Shown here piece after piece: positions 27,563 to 36,155 of a stretch of 64,000 nt of DNA. The position numbers and the translations under genes were made by a program. Position 1 is the stretch's first letter; every line of letters begins with the position of its first letter. Source of the DNA: Saccharicrinis sp963665705. Lineage in GTDB: Bacteria > Bacteroidota > Bacteroidia > Bacteroidales > Marinilabiliaceae. The notes beneath the pieces are model-generated. The model was not told the origin of the DNA. It saw nothing but the letters and a program-made list of their open reading frames with translations, and did no database searches. The stretch covers positions 4,154,001 through 4,218,000 of the forward strand of contig OY762448.1 of the NCBI GenBank assembly GCA_963665705.1, read 5' to 3'.

Positions 27563-29752
27563 CTAGCAATTGAAAATTAATTCGCGATATTTTGGCAATG
27601 GCCATAACTCATCATCAACAATTAATTCTAATTTATCGATATGATAACGAATATCATCTAAGAAAGGACGAACTTTTGCATCATAAGCAAATGCCTTTTC
27701 AGCTCCCTCTTCTAATTTATTACACTCTTTACGTGCCTCAATCATTTCTTTTCTCTTAGCCTTAATATAAGAAGTATGGCCAGAGATTTCTTTGATTAAT
27801 TCTAAACGAGCGCCAGCTAATTCCTTAAACTCAGCTTCACTGAATAAATCTTTTAATCCTTGAACGTTTTGAATCAATCTTGTTTGATACGCAACAGCAG
27901 TTGGAACAATATGATTGATTGCCATATCAGCAAGAACTCTTGATTCAATTTGAACTTTGTAAACGAATTTCTCTAACTCAACTTCAACACGAGCTTCAAG
28001 TTCTTTTTCACTCATGATACCACCGTCAACTAAAGTTTTCTTAGCAGCAGGCTCAAGATACTTTAATAATGATTCTGGTACACTTGTGATATTTGTTAAT
28101 CCTCTTTTTGCAGCTTCTTCTTTCCATTCATCAGAGTATCCATCTCCGTTAAATTTAATAGGCTCACACTCAAGAATTAATTTTTTAAGAACTTGGAAGA
28201 TAGCTTCATCTTTCTTAACTCCTTTTTCAATTAAAGCATCTACTTCAACTTTAAATTCTCTTAATTGAACAGCTACAGCAGCACTTAATGCAGTTGTAGA
28301 AGCAGCAGCATTAGCAGAAGAACCTACAGCACGGAATTCAAAACGGTTTCCTGTAAATGCAAATGGAGAAGTACGGTTACGGTCAGTATTATCTAAGATA
28401 ATTTCTGGAATACGACCAATTCCTAATTTAAGAGCAGTCTTCTCATCTGGAGTCATTTTGTGATCTGGTACTTCAGCTACAATTTTGTCTAACATTGCAG
28501 AAACTTCAGTTCCTAAGAATGCAGAAATAATTGCAGGAGGAGCTTCATTAGCACCTAAACGGTGGCTGTTAGAAGTTGTAAGAATAGATGCACGTAATAA
28601 ATCCTGATTTTGGTATACAGCCATTAATGTGTTAACTACAAAAGTTAAGAACTGTAAGTTACCTTTAGGATTTTTTCCTGGAGCATATAATACAACACCA
28701 GTATCTGTTCCTAATGACCAGTTATTGTGTTTACCAGAACCGTTGATTCCAGCAAATGGTTTTTCATGAAATAATACACGGAAATTATGATGACGAGCTA
28801 CACGCTTCATCAAATCCATGATGATTTGATTGTGATCATTACCTAAGTTAGCCTCTTCATAAATAGGAGCAACCTCAAATTGAGAAGGAGCAACCTCGTT
28901 ATGACGAGTTTTGATAGGCATACCTAATTTATGAGCTTCTAATTCTAACTCAATCATAAATTTAGAAACACGCTCTGGAATAGAACCAAAGTAGTGATCA
29001 TCTAATTGTTGATCTTTAGAAGAAGAATGTCCCATTAATGTACGACCAGTTAAAGCTAAATCTGGACGAGCTTGGTATAGAGCTTCATCAACTAAGAAAT
29101 ATTCTTGCTCCCAACCCATGTTGGTATGTACTTTTGATACATTTTTATCAAAATATTGACATACAGCAGTTGCAGCTTCATCAACAGCAGCAAGTGCTTT
29201 CAATAATGGAGTTTTATAATCTAGAGCTTCTCCTGTATAAGAAATAAATACAGTAGGAATACAAAGAGTTGTTCCTACAATAAATGCTGGAGAAGAAGTA
29301 TCCCAAGCTGTATAACCACGAGCTTCAAAAGTTTGACGAATACCTCCTGATGGGAAAGATGATGCATCAGGCTCTTGCTGAGCTAACAACTTACCAGAGA
29401 AATTTTCAATAATACTTCCGTCATCACCATAGTCAATAAAACCATCATGCTTTTCAGCTGTTCCGTCAGTTAATGGTTGAAACCAGTGAGTGTAGTGAGT
29501 AGCTCCTTTTTCAATAGCCCAAGCTTTCATTCCTGAAGCTATACCATCAGCTTGTTTACGATCGATAGTTCCTCCCTTAGCATTTGCAGCTTTTACTGCA
29601 GCAAAAGCATCTTTAGAAAGATACTGTCTCATCGCATCAGTATTAAATACTAATTCGCCATAATAATCAGTTACCTTATTTGAAGGTAAACATACATCTT
29701 TAGGTGCTCTTGAAAGCAACTCATTTAATGCTTGAAATCTTAATGTTGCCAT
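27563..29752 (-). CDS. glnN: Type III glutamine synthetase
   Basis: Makes glutamine from glutamate, ammonia and ATP. At 729 aa it is the long GSIII type found in Bacteroidota and some cyanobacteria, not the 450-470 aa GlnA type. Recognisable blocks are the N-terminal FNTDAMRQYLSKDAF, GWEQEYFLVDEALY with the metal-binding Glu, the KTRHNEVAPSQFEVAP loop, GINGSGKHNNWSLGT and the NRTSPFAFTGNRFEFRA block near the ATP site. It stands alone with its own terminator (27508-27540) and a -7-like element at 29794-29801. It is the main ammonia-assimilation enzyme seen in the window. Confidence 0.97.
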   Translation of the reverse strand: MATLRFQALNELLSRAPKDVCLPSNKVTDYYGELVFNTDAMRQYLSKDAFAAVKAANAKGGTIDRKQADGIASGMKAWAIEKGATHYTHWFQPLTDGTAEKHDGFIDYGDDGSIIENFSGKLLAQQEPDASSFPSGGIRQTFEARGYTAWDTSSPAFIVGTTLCIPTVFISYTGEALDYKTPLLKALAAVDEAATAVCQYFDKNVSKVHTNMGWEQEYFLVDEALYQARPDLALTGRTLMGHSSSKDQQLDDHYFGSIPERVSKFMIELELEAHKLGMPIKTRHNEVAPSQFEVAPIYEEANLGNDHNQIIMDLMKRVARHHNFRVLFHEKPFAGINGSGKHNNWSLGTDTGVVLYAPGKNPKGNLQFLTFVVNTLMAVYQNQDLLRASILTTSNSHRLGANEAPPAIISAFLGTEVSAMLDKIVAEVPDHKMTPDEKTALKLGIGRIPEIILDNTDRNRTSPFAFTGNRFEFRAVGSSANAAASTTALSAAVAVQLREFKVEVDALIEKGVKKDEAIFQVLKKLILECEPIKFNGDGYSDEWKEEAAKRGLTNITSVPESLLKYLEPAAKKTLVDGGIMSEKELEARVEVELEKFVYKVQIESRVLADMAINHIVPTAVAYQTRLIQNVQGLKDLFSEAEFKELAGARLELIKEISGHTSYIKAKRKEMIEARKECNKLEEGAEKAFAYDAKVRPFLDDIRYHIDKLELIVDDELWPLPKYRELIFNC

Positions 29753-30204
29753 AATTAATAAAAAATTTTAATTTTTTCTTCGAGTTAGCGAAGCAAAAAT
29801 AAATAATTCTAATTTAAAACCTTTCGTTTTCATGATTTTTTTCATAAAATTTAAACCAACAGAAACAAAACCCCCATTTTTATATCTCATTCACTATTTT
29901 TTAATTAAAAAACTTACTTTTTTTTGAAAAAACATCTCTTTTTGAACATTTTTAGCATAAATTCAAACAAATATTAAAAGTAAAACCTATCATTTAATAA
30001 TAATCTAAAAGATATGTATTGTATTTTATTACCATTTACTTCTATTCTCAAAAAAATCTCTCACAATTAAGACAATAGGCATTAATATAATAACAGGTCC
30101 TTATAGTAAAAGACTATAAAATCGATACTTTATATAAAGAAAAAGCAGGTTTTTTTAAATTAAACCTGCTTTTGTATCTGTAAGCTTATTTATGTAACAA
30201 AATT
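29753..30204. other. Intergenic region upstream of glnN
   Basis: About 450 bp, very AT-rich. CAAAAATA at 29794-29801 (TATTTTTG on the minus strand) is a likely -7 element for glnN, giving a leader of roughly 35 nt. The hairpin at 30137-30173 ends the dipeptidase gene. I see no coding frame in the rest. Confidence 0.5.
30137..30173 (-). terminator. Intrinsic terminator after the M20 dipeptidase
   Basis: AAAAGCAGGTTT (30141-30152) pairs perfectly with AAACCTGCTTTT (30162-30173); a T run follows on the minus strand. It begins 31 bp after the stop at 30205. Confidence 0.85.
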
Positions 30205-31578
30205 TTATTTATTGATAGATTCAGTATAATATTTATAGAAATAAGGTATAGCTTCAATTCCTGTATAAAACTGTTCCAATGGAAAATTTTCATTAGGAGA
30301 ATGAATTGCATCAGATTCTAAACCAAATCCCATTAAAATAGATTTAACACCTAAAATATCTTCAAAAATACTTATTATAGGTATTGACCCGCCACTGCGG
30401 ACGGGAACCGGTTTTCTGTTAAATATTTTTTCATAAGCCTTTTCAGCTGCTTCATAAGCTGGTAAATCAATCGGACAAACATAACCATGTCCACCATGCA
30501 ACGACTTTACATTGACTTTAACACTATTTGGTGCTATTGATTCAAAATGTTCTTTAAACAATTCTGCAATTTTTCTATGGTCTTGATTTGGAACTAAACG
30601 ACAAGAAATCTTAGCATAAGCTTTTGAAGGTAAAACAGTCTTAGCTCCTTCTCCTGTATACCCTCCCCATATTCCACATACATCAAACGAAGGTCTTATT
30701 CCGGTTCTTTCACTAGTTGTATATTCTTCTTCTCCAGCTAACTCTTTTAAATCTAATGCTCTTTTATAATGCTCTTCATCAAATGGTGCCTGAGCCATCT
30801 TTTTACGCTCTTCTACCGAAACCTCAATAACATCATCATAAAATCCGGGAACTGTAATTCTTCCCCTATCATCAGTCATTTGTGCAATCATATTACACAA
30901 TATATTTATTGGATTGGCAACTGCGCCTCCAAACAATCCTGAATGTAGGTCTTTATTCGGACCAGTAACTTCAACTTCCCAATAGGCTAAACCTCTTAAG
31001 CCTGTAGTTATAGAAGGAATCCCAGGAGCAATCATTGATGTATCTGAAACAATAATCACATCACTCTTTAGCATCTCTTTATGCTCCTTACAGAATTTTG
31101 GCAAATTAACAGACCCCACTTCTTCTTCACCTTCGATCAGAAACTTTACATTACATGGTAATTGATTTGTTTTTACCATAAATTCGAATGCTTTTGCATG
31201 CATAAAACTCTGACCTTTATCATCATCTGCTCCCCTACCAACAATTTTTGCATCTTTAATAAAAGGCTCAAACGGATCTGAATTCCAAAGTTCAATAGGA
31301 TCGACTGGCATAACATCCATATGCGCGTATACCAACACGGTTGGCAATTGTTTATCAATTATTTTTTCGCCAAATACAATAGGGTTACCTTCAGTTTCAA
31401 AAATATCAACAGTATCCGCTCCTGCGCTTATTAATATTTTCTTCCATTGTTCTGCAGCTCTATACATATCCGGTTTATGAGCTTCAACACTACTAACAGA
31501 GGGTATTCTTAATAAATCAAAGAGTTCTTTTAAAAAACGCTCTTTATTTTCACTTATATATATTTTTAATCCTTCCAT
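30205..31578 (-). CDS. M20-family dipeptidase
   Basis: Di-zinc peptidase of 457 aa from the ATG at 31578; an earlier in-frame Met at 31608 adds ten residues but fits the family start less well. The zinc site is visible: His86 in YAHMDVMP, the bridging Asp in GRGADDDKG (114-122), and the catalytic/ligand Glu pair in EGEEEVGS (149-156). The dimerisation insert and a C-terminal His in DAIHSPNE are present. It probably cleaves cytoplasmic dipeptides, as in the carnosinase-like branch of M20. Single-gene unit. Confidence 0.92.
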   Translation of the reverse strand: MEGLKIYISENKERFLKELFDLLRIPSVSSVEAHKPDMYRAAEQWKKILISAGADTVDIFETEGNPIVFGEKIIDKQLPTVLVYAHMDVMPVDPIELWNSDPFEPFIKDAKIVGRGADDDKGQSFMHAKAFEFMVKTNQLPCNVKFLIEGEEEVGSVNLPKFCKEHKEMLKSDVIIVSDTSMIAPGIPSITTGLRGLAYWEVEVTGPNKDLHSGLFGGAVANPINILCNMIAQMTDDRGRITVPGFYDDVIEVSVEERKKMAQAPFDEEHYKRALDLKELAGEEEYTTSERTGIRPSFDVCGIWGGYTGEGAKTVLPSKAYAKISCRLVPNQDHRKIAELFKEHFESIAPNSVKVNVKSLHGGHGYVCPIDLPAYEAAEKAYEKIFNRKPVPVRSGGSIPIISIFEDILGVKSILMGFGLESDAIHSPNENFPLEQFYTGIEAIPYFYKYYTESINK

Positions 31579-31714
31579 AATTTTAATCTTTAAATAAAAA
31601 CGAACCAATATACAAAAGGTTTATCATAACATACATGAAATTTATCACAACCTTATCTATTTTAGTTATGTTCAACATTAGAAATCTTTAGGTATCTGAT
31701 TTCTCAAAAACAAA

Positions 31715-31751
31715 AAAGGTTGTTATTTGATTTCTCAAAAAACAACCTTTT
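31715..31751 (-). terminator. Intrinsic terminator after the DUF3109 gene
   Basis: AAAGGTTGTT (31715-31724) pairs with AACAACCTTT (31741-31750); A-rich before and T-rich after. The 16-nt loop is long. The word GATTTCTCAAAAA occurs both before and inside the hairpin. Confidence 0.65.
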
Positions 31752-31798
31752 CCCATTAATATATTGAATATATTATAATTAACTATTTAATCAATCAA

Positions 31799-32380
31799 TT
31801 ATAACATTCCTCTTTCTTTAAGTATTTTTTCTGACTCAACCATTTCATTAAAAAAGGCTTCCCCATATTTTCTAATAATTGGCTCTTTTAGAAATTGATA
31901 CACTGGAACTCCTTTTTCTTCCCCTAATATACATGCATCAACACAAATAGGCCAAACATCATAATTCAAAGCTTCACCTTGCGTTAACTTTTTTGTTCGT
32001 ATAGGATACAAATGACAGGATATAGGTTTCCTAAATTCTACCAATCCTTGTTTCCAAGCCATTTCTATAGCACAATGCACCGCCCCCTTTGCATCAAAAT
32101 AAGTGTACACACACTCTTTTCCATTTACAATAGGAGTAACTAATTCATCTTCAAAATCAATAACAGAAGTTCCCTCTTCTTCAATTACTTTTACTGAATC
32201 GTCAGATAATAGGTGTTTTATTTTCGGATATATTTCTTCCAATTCATTTGCTTCTCCCTCTGTTACAGGAGCTCCTGAATCACCCTCAACACAACAAATA
32301 CCTTTACATTTAGCTATATTACAGATAAATTTCTCCTGAAAAAGTTCCAGGCTGATAATTTTATCATCAATTTGAATCAT
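31799..32380 (-). CDS. DUF3109 family protein
   Basis: 193 aa cytoplasmic protein of the DUF3109 family, widespread in Bacteroidota and of unknown function. The N-terminal cysteine cluster FICNIAKCKGICC (Cys20, Cys25, Cys29, Cys30 approximately) followed by GDSGAP, with later conserved Cys in VHCAIE, SCHLYPIR and CVDACILGE, suggests metal or Fe-S binding; this is inference. It lies 83 bp downstream of gpmI on the same strand and may be cotranscribed. No signal peptide. Confidence 0.85.
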   Translation of the reverse strand: MIQIDDKIISLELFQEKFICNIAKCKGICCVEGDSGAPVTEGEANELEEIYPKIKHLLSDDSVKVIEEEGTSVIDFEDELVTPIVNGKECVYTYFDAKGAVHCAIEMAWKQGLVEFRKPISCHLYPIRTKKLTQGEALNYDVWPICVDACILGEEKGVPVYQFLKEPIIRKYGEAFFNEMVESEKILKERGML

Positions 32381-32463
32381 TCCGCAAATAAATTTCAGTA
32401 CAAAATAAACAAAGCAGCAACTCTACCGAATCACTGCTTTGCTATATAAATATATTATAATAA

Positions 32464-33993
32464 TTATTTAATATCAATAAGACACTCTCCTGTCATATCT
32501 TCAGGTTGAGCAACTCCCATTAATTTTAAGATAGAAGGTGCTACATCAGCAAGTACACCATCTTTAACTTCACCCTGACGCTCAGTTACCCATACAAATG
32601 GTACTGGATTTAAAGAATGTGCAGTGTTTGGAGAACCATCTGCATTTACTGCATTGTCAGCATTTCCATGATCTGCAATAATAATTGCCTCATATCCATT
32701 AGCTTTAGCAGCTTCAATAACACTTTCTACGCAATCATCTACTGCTTTTACAGCTTTTTCAATTGCTTCATAAACTCCAGTGTGACCAACCATATCTCCG
32801 TTGGCAAAGTTTAAAGCGATGAAATCGTATTTTTTATTATTTAATTCAGCTACTACTTTATCTTTAACTTCATAAGCACTCATTTCAGGCTGTAAATCAT
32901 AAGTAGCTACTTTTGGTGAGTTTACTAAAATACGATCTTCACCTTCAAAAACAGCTTCACGACCACCAGAGAAAAAGAATGTTACGTGAGCATATTTTTC
33001 TGTTTCAGCAATTCGTAGTTGTTTTAAACCTGCATCAGCAACAACCTCACCAATTGTATTTTGTACATTATCCTTATCGAATAAAATATGCATCCCTTTA
33101 AACGTAGCATCATAAGGAGTCATTGTACAATAATGTAAAGGAATTGTTTTCATTCCTTCTTCTGGCATATCTTGCTGAGTTAAAACAATTGTTAACTCCT
33201 TTGCTCTATCATTACGGAAGTTAAAAAATAAAATTACATCTCCTTCTTCAATTTTCCCTACAGGATTTCCTTCTGCATCAACCTGCACAATAGGTTTAAT
33301 AAACTCATCGGTTACATCAGCATCATACGAAGCCTGAATGCCAGCTAAAATATCAGTTGTTGATTCCTCTCCAACACCAGCCACCATAGCATCATAAGCA
33401 ACTTTAACACGCTCCCATCTCTTATCCCTATCCATCGCATAGTAACGACCTGTTACGGTAGCTACTTTACCAACAGTTTTATCCATATGAGCTAATAACT
33501 CACCCATAAATCCCTTTCCACTCTTAGGATCAGTATCACGACCATCCATAAAGGCATGTACAAACACATCACTCAAACCATAATCTTTCGCTACGCTGAT
33601 TAAGGTATGAATATGTTCCTGAGAACTATGAACACCTCCTTTAGACATTAAACCTAACAAGTGAACTTTCTTGTTATTTTCTTTAGCATATTTATATGCT
33701 TTTTCCAATTCTGGATTTTTAGCTATTGAACCATCTGCACAGGCACGATTAATTTTAACTAAATCCTGATAAACAACTCTACCAGCACCTATATTTAAGT
33801 GACCAACTTCAGAGTTACCCATTTGACCATCTGGCAAACCTACATATTCTCCTGAAGCATTTAATTTAGAATTAGGATATTTAGAAATTAAACTATCCCA
33901 ATAAGGAGTATCTACTGTTGAAATTACATCTGATTTTGATTTGTTTCCAAATCCCCATCCATCCAAAATAACAAGAATTGTTTTCTTATCCAT
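32464..33993 (-). CDS. gpmI: 2,3-bisphosphoglycerate-independent phosphoglycerate mutase
   Basis: Glycolytic enzyme that swaps 3- and 2-phosphoglycerate using two manganese ions and a phosphoserine. At 509 aa it is normal for iPGM. Asp11 in VILDGWG and the nucleophile Ser61 in MGNSEVGHLNIG are in place; HAFMDGRDT, the RYYAMDRDKRWER block, FNFRNDRA and the late metal motif ADHGNADN are all visible. A strong promoter lies at 34053-34083. Confidence 0.97.
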   Translation of the reverse strand: MDKKTILVILDGWGFGNKSKSDVISTVDTPYWDSLISKYPNSKLNASGEYVGLPDGQMGNSEVGHLNIGAGRVVYQDLVKINRACADGSIAKNPELEKAYKYAKENNKKVHLLGLMSKGGVHSSQEHIHTLISVAKDYGLSDVFVHAFMDGRDTDPKSGKGFMGELLAHMDKTVGKVATVTGRYYAMDRDKRWERVKVAYDAMVAGVGEESTTDILAGIQASYDADVTDEFIKPIVQVDAEGNPVGKIEEGDVILFFNFRNDRAKELTIVLTQQDMPEEGMKTIPLHYCTMTPYDATFKGMHILFDKDNVQNTIGEVVADAGLKQLRIAETEKYAHVTFFFSGGREAVFEGEDRILVNSPKVATYDLQPEMSAYEVKDKVVAELNNKKYDFIALNFANGDMVGHTGVYEAIEKAVKAVDDCVESVIEAAKANGYEAIIIADHGNADNAVNADGSPNTAHSLNPVPFVWVTERQGEVKDGVLADVAPSILKLMGVAQPEDMTGECLIDIK

Positions 33994-34052
33994 GGCTATT
34001 ATATTATTTTTATTTATATTCTATGTCTTATAAAGTAGTTTGAATCGAGCCG

Positions 34053-34083
34053 CAAAAATATCTAATTATAAGCTAAAAACAAA
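34053..34083 (-). promoter_or_regulatory. Promoter of gpmI
   Basis: Minus-strand TTTG, 19 bp, TATTTTTG (plus strand CAAAAATA 34053-34060 and CAAA 34080-34083). Full match to the Bacteroidota consensus; about 55 nt leader to the ATG at 33993. Confidence 0.75.
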
Positions 34084-34156
34084 GTATTAAGATATTTACT
34101 TAAATTTAATTAACTTATTACGTTCTTTAAAACCACCAATAACCAACTACAACAAA

Positions 34157-34184
34157 AAAAAGAAATAGTTCTCTATTTCTTTTT
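34157..34184. terminator. Symmetric hairpin between divergent genes
   Basis: AAAAAGAAATAG/CTATTTCTTTTT with a TTCT loop looks like an intrinsic terminator, but it lies upstream of both gpmI (minus) and the PAS kinase (plus). It could insulate the two promoters or end a short transcript. Confidence 0.5.
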
Positions 34185-34243
34185 CATTTATATTTAAACA
34201 TATTTGTTCGTAATTAGTTTTCTATTTTTAGAATATTTTAAAC

Positions 34244-35746
34244 ATGAGCATACCTTTTGATAAATTAAATATTGAACACAATAAACTGAAAGAGGAATTT
34301 AGACTACTCCAACAAAAATATATAGCAATTTCAGAAACTACTTTTGAAGGTGTGTTTATTATTGAAGACGGTTATTGCATTGAAGTTAACAAAAACGGAT
34401 GCAAAATGCTTGGATATTCACACGAGGAACTAATTGGCTTTTATGCTCCAAATATTACTAAACCTCAATATCGCGATTTCGCAATTCAAAAACTAGAAGA
34501 CACAACTGGAGATCCATACGAAGTTGAAATAGTTCGAAAAGATGGAACTTCTTTTTATGCCGAAATCATTAGTAAAAGCCACTTTTACAACCAAAAACAC
34601 GTTAAAATACTATCTGTTAGAAACATAACAGAATACAAAAATACAGTTCAACAATTAAAAATTAGCGAAGCAAAATACAAAGCCATTTTTGAAAATGCTG
34701 GTGATGGAATTTTAATAGGAAACAAAAAAGGTGAAATTATTGATGTAAACCAAAGTTTTTTAAAAATCAGTGGTTATATTAGAGAAGAAATATTATTTAA
34801 ACACATTTCAGCCCTTTTTACATCTGAATCTATAAAAGCCAAACCATTTCGTTTTGACTTAGTTGACATTGGCCAATCAGTAATATTAGAAAGAAATTTA
34901 TTAGGGAAAAACGGTGAGTCAATACCTATTGAAATGAACTCAAAAAAACCAGACAAACAACACTATCTGGCTATAATCAGAGACTTAAGAGACAGAAAGA
35001 ATGCTGAAGACGAATTAAAAAAACATAATCAAGAACTTCAAGTAGCGATAGAAAAAGCCACAGAAAGCGAAAGATTAAAATCTTCTTTTCTTGCAAATAT
35101 GAGTCATGAAATCAGAACTCCAATGAATGGCATTATTGGTTTTTCTGAATTATTAAAAAACCAAACCCTAACCCCATCCCAAAAAGAAGATTATCTAAAT
35201 CTAATTTTATCAAGCGGACAACAGTTATTGGATATTATAAATGACATTTTAGAGATATCGAAAATTGAAACTGGTCAAATTGAAATAACAAAATCAAAGT
35301 TTGACCTTATTATGCTACTCAAAAACGTCAAAAGCTTTTTTGCTCCTATGGCAGAACAGGCTGGTAATAAAATTATCATAAATACACACAACTACACCTC
35401 TCTTGAAATAGAAAGCGATAGATCAAAAATTCAACAAATACTTACAAATCTGATAAGTAATAGTATAAAATTTACTATTAATGGGACTATTGAAATTAAA
35501 GTGCAAAACAAATCAACTGATGTATTTTTTGAAATTAAAGATAGTGGAATAGGAATTCAACAAGAATACATTCCTAAAATATTTGATCGATTTACTCAAG
35601 CTAACAATAGCAGCAATCCTTCAAATGGAACTGGATTAGGCCTATCCATATGTAAAAAATTAGTTACTATTTTAGAAGGACAAATATGGGTTGAATCAAA
35701 AATTAACGAAGGATCTTCATTCTTTTTTTCAATTCCTAATATATAG
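34244..35746 (+). CDS. PAS-domain sensor histidine kinase, soluble
   Basis: 500 aa kinase with no transmembrane segment. Two PAS domains at about 26-132 (with MLGYSHEELIGF) and about 143-252, a short coiled coil, then HisKA with phospho-acceptor His288 in SHEIRTPMNGIIGFSELL, and HATPase_c with N box (QQILTNLISNSIKFT), G1 (DSGIGI) and G2 (GTGLGLSICK). No receiver domain and no adjacent response regulator. The PAS domains would sense a cytosolic signal; which one is unknown. It converges with the tRNA-Phe genes and shares the terminator at 35754-35786. Confidence 0.92.
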   Translation: MSIPFDKLNIEHNKLKEEFRLLQQKYIAISETTFEGVFIIEDGYCIEVNKNGCKMLGYSHEELIGFYAPNITKPQYRDFAIQKLEDTTGDPYEVEIVRKDGTSFYAEIISKSHFYNQKHVKILSVRNITEYKNTVQQLKISEAKYKAIFENAGDGILIGNKKGEIIDVNQSFLKISGYIREEILFKHISALFTSESIKAKPFRFDLVDIGQSVILERNLLGKNGESIPIEMNSKKPDKQHYLAIIRDLRDRKNAEDELKKHNQELQVAIEKATESERLKSSFLANMSHEIRTPMNGIIGFSELLKNQTLTPSQKEDYLNLILSSGQQLLDIINDILEISKIETGQIEITKSKFDLIMLLKNVKSFFAPMAEQAGNKIIINTHNYTSLEIESDRSKIQQILTNLISNSIKFTINGTIEIKVQNKSTDVFFEIKDSGIGIQQEYIPKIFDRFTQANNSSNPSNGTGLGLSICKKLVTILEGQIWVESKINEGSSFFFSIPNI

Positions 35747-35753
35747 CAAATAA

Positions 35754-35786
35754 AAAAGGCCAAAAGAATAATTCCTTTGGCCTTTT
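35754..35786. terminator. Bidirectional terminator, PAS kinase and tRNA-Phe
   Basis: AAAAGGCCAAA (35754-35764) and TTTGGCCTTTT (35776-35786) form a perfect 11-bp stem. It serves the kinase on the plus strand and follows the 3' end of the first tRNA-Phe gene by only 2 bp on the minus strand. Confidence 0.88.
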
Positions 35787-35788
35787 AG

Positions 35789-35861
35789 TGGTACCACCTG
35801 GGATCGAACCAGGGACACATGGATTTTCAGTCCATTGCTCTACCTACTGAGCTATGGTACC
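35789..35861 (-). tRNA. tRNA-Phe (GAA), copy nearest the terminator
   Basis: 73-nt cloverleaf: acceptor stem GGTACCA/TGGTACC, D arm, anticodon loop CTGAAAA with anticodon GAA, T arm with GGTTCGATCCC. The 3' CCA is not encoded (CTA follows the discriminator A). Identical to the copy at 35900-35972. Confidence 0.97.
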
Positions 35862-35899
35862 CATTATGAGGTTGTATAAATACAATATATTTTGAAATG

Positions 35900-35972
35900 T
35901 GGTACCACCTGGGATCGAACCAGGGACACATGGATTTTCAGTCCATTGCTCTACCTACTGAGCTATGGTACC
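35900..35972 (-). tRNA. tRNA-Phe (GAA), second identical copy
   Basis: Same 73-nt sequence as the first copy, offset by 111 bp with a 38-bp spacer that holds no terminator, so the two are one transcript. CCA is not encoded here either (CAT follows the discriminator). Confidence 0.97.
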
Positions 35973-36037
35973 TCATTTTTTCAATCTAAAACTATCGTTG
36001 CTACCTTTAACAACAATGCCTTTTCTTTAAGGCGCTG

Positions 36038-36067
36038 CAAATATACACAAAGATTTTTTTCTGCAAA
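36038..36067 (-). promoter_or_regulatory. Promoter of the tRNA-Phe pair
   Basis: Minus-strand TTTG, 18 bp, TATATTTG (plus strand CAAATATA 36038-36045 and CAAA 36064-36067), about 65 bp before the first tRNA. It is back to back with the M16 promoter. Confidence 0.7.
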
Positions 36068-36108
36068 ACCATTTTTAAAAAAACTACATTATTTTTTTAA
36101 CAACAGCG

Positions 36109-36137
36109 TTGAAATACATTGTTCTTTAGTACTTTTG
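36109..36137 (+). promoter_or_regulatory. Promoter of the M16 peptidase operon
   Basis: TTG (36109-36111), 18 bp, TACTTTTG (36130-36137). The predicted start of transcription is about 10-13 bp before the ATG at 36156, which rules out the longer frame that begins in tRNA sequence at 35892. Confidence 0.7.
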
Positions 36138-36155
36138 CACTCCAATATTTTTTTC

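Noticed and set aside
35892..36155. Longer N-terminus for the M16 peptidase
   Set aside because: It would translate a tRNA-Phe gene, the tRNA promoter and the M16 gene's own promoter.
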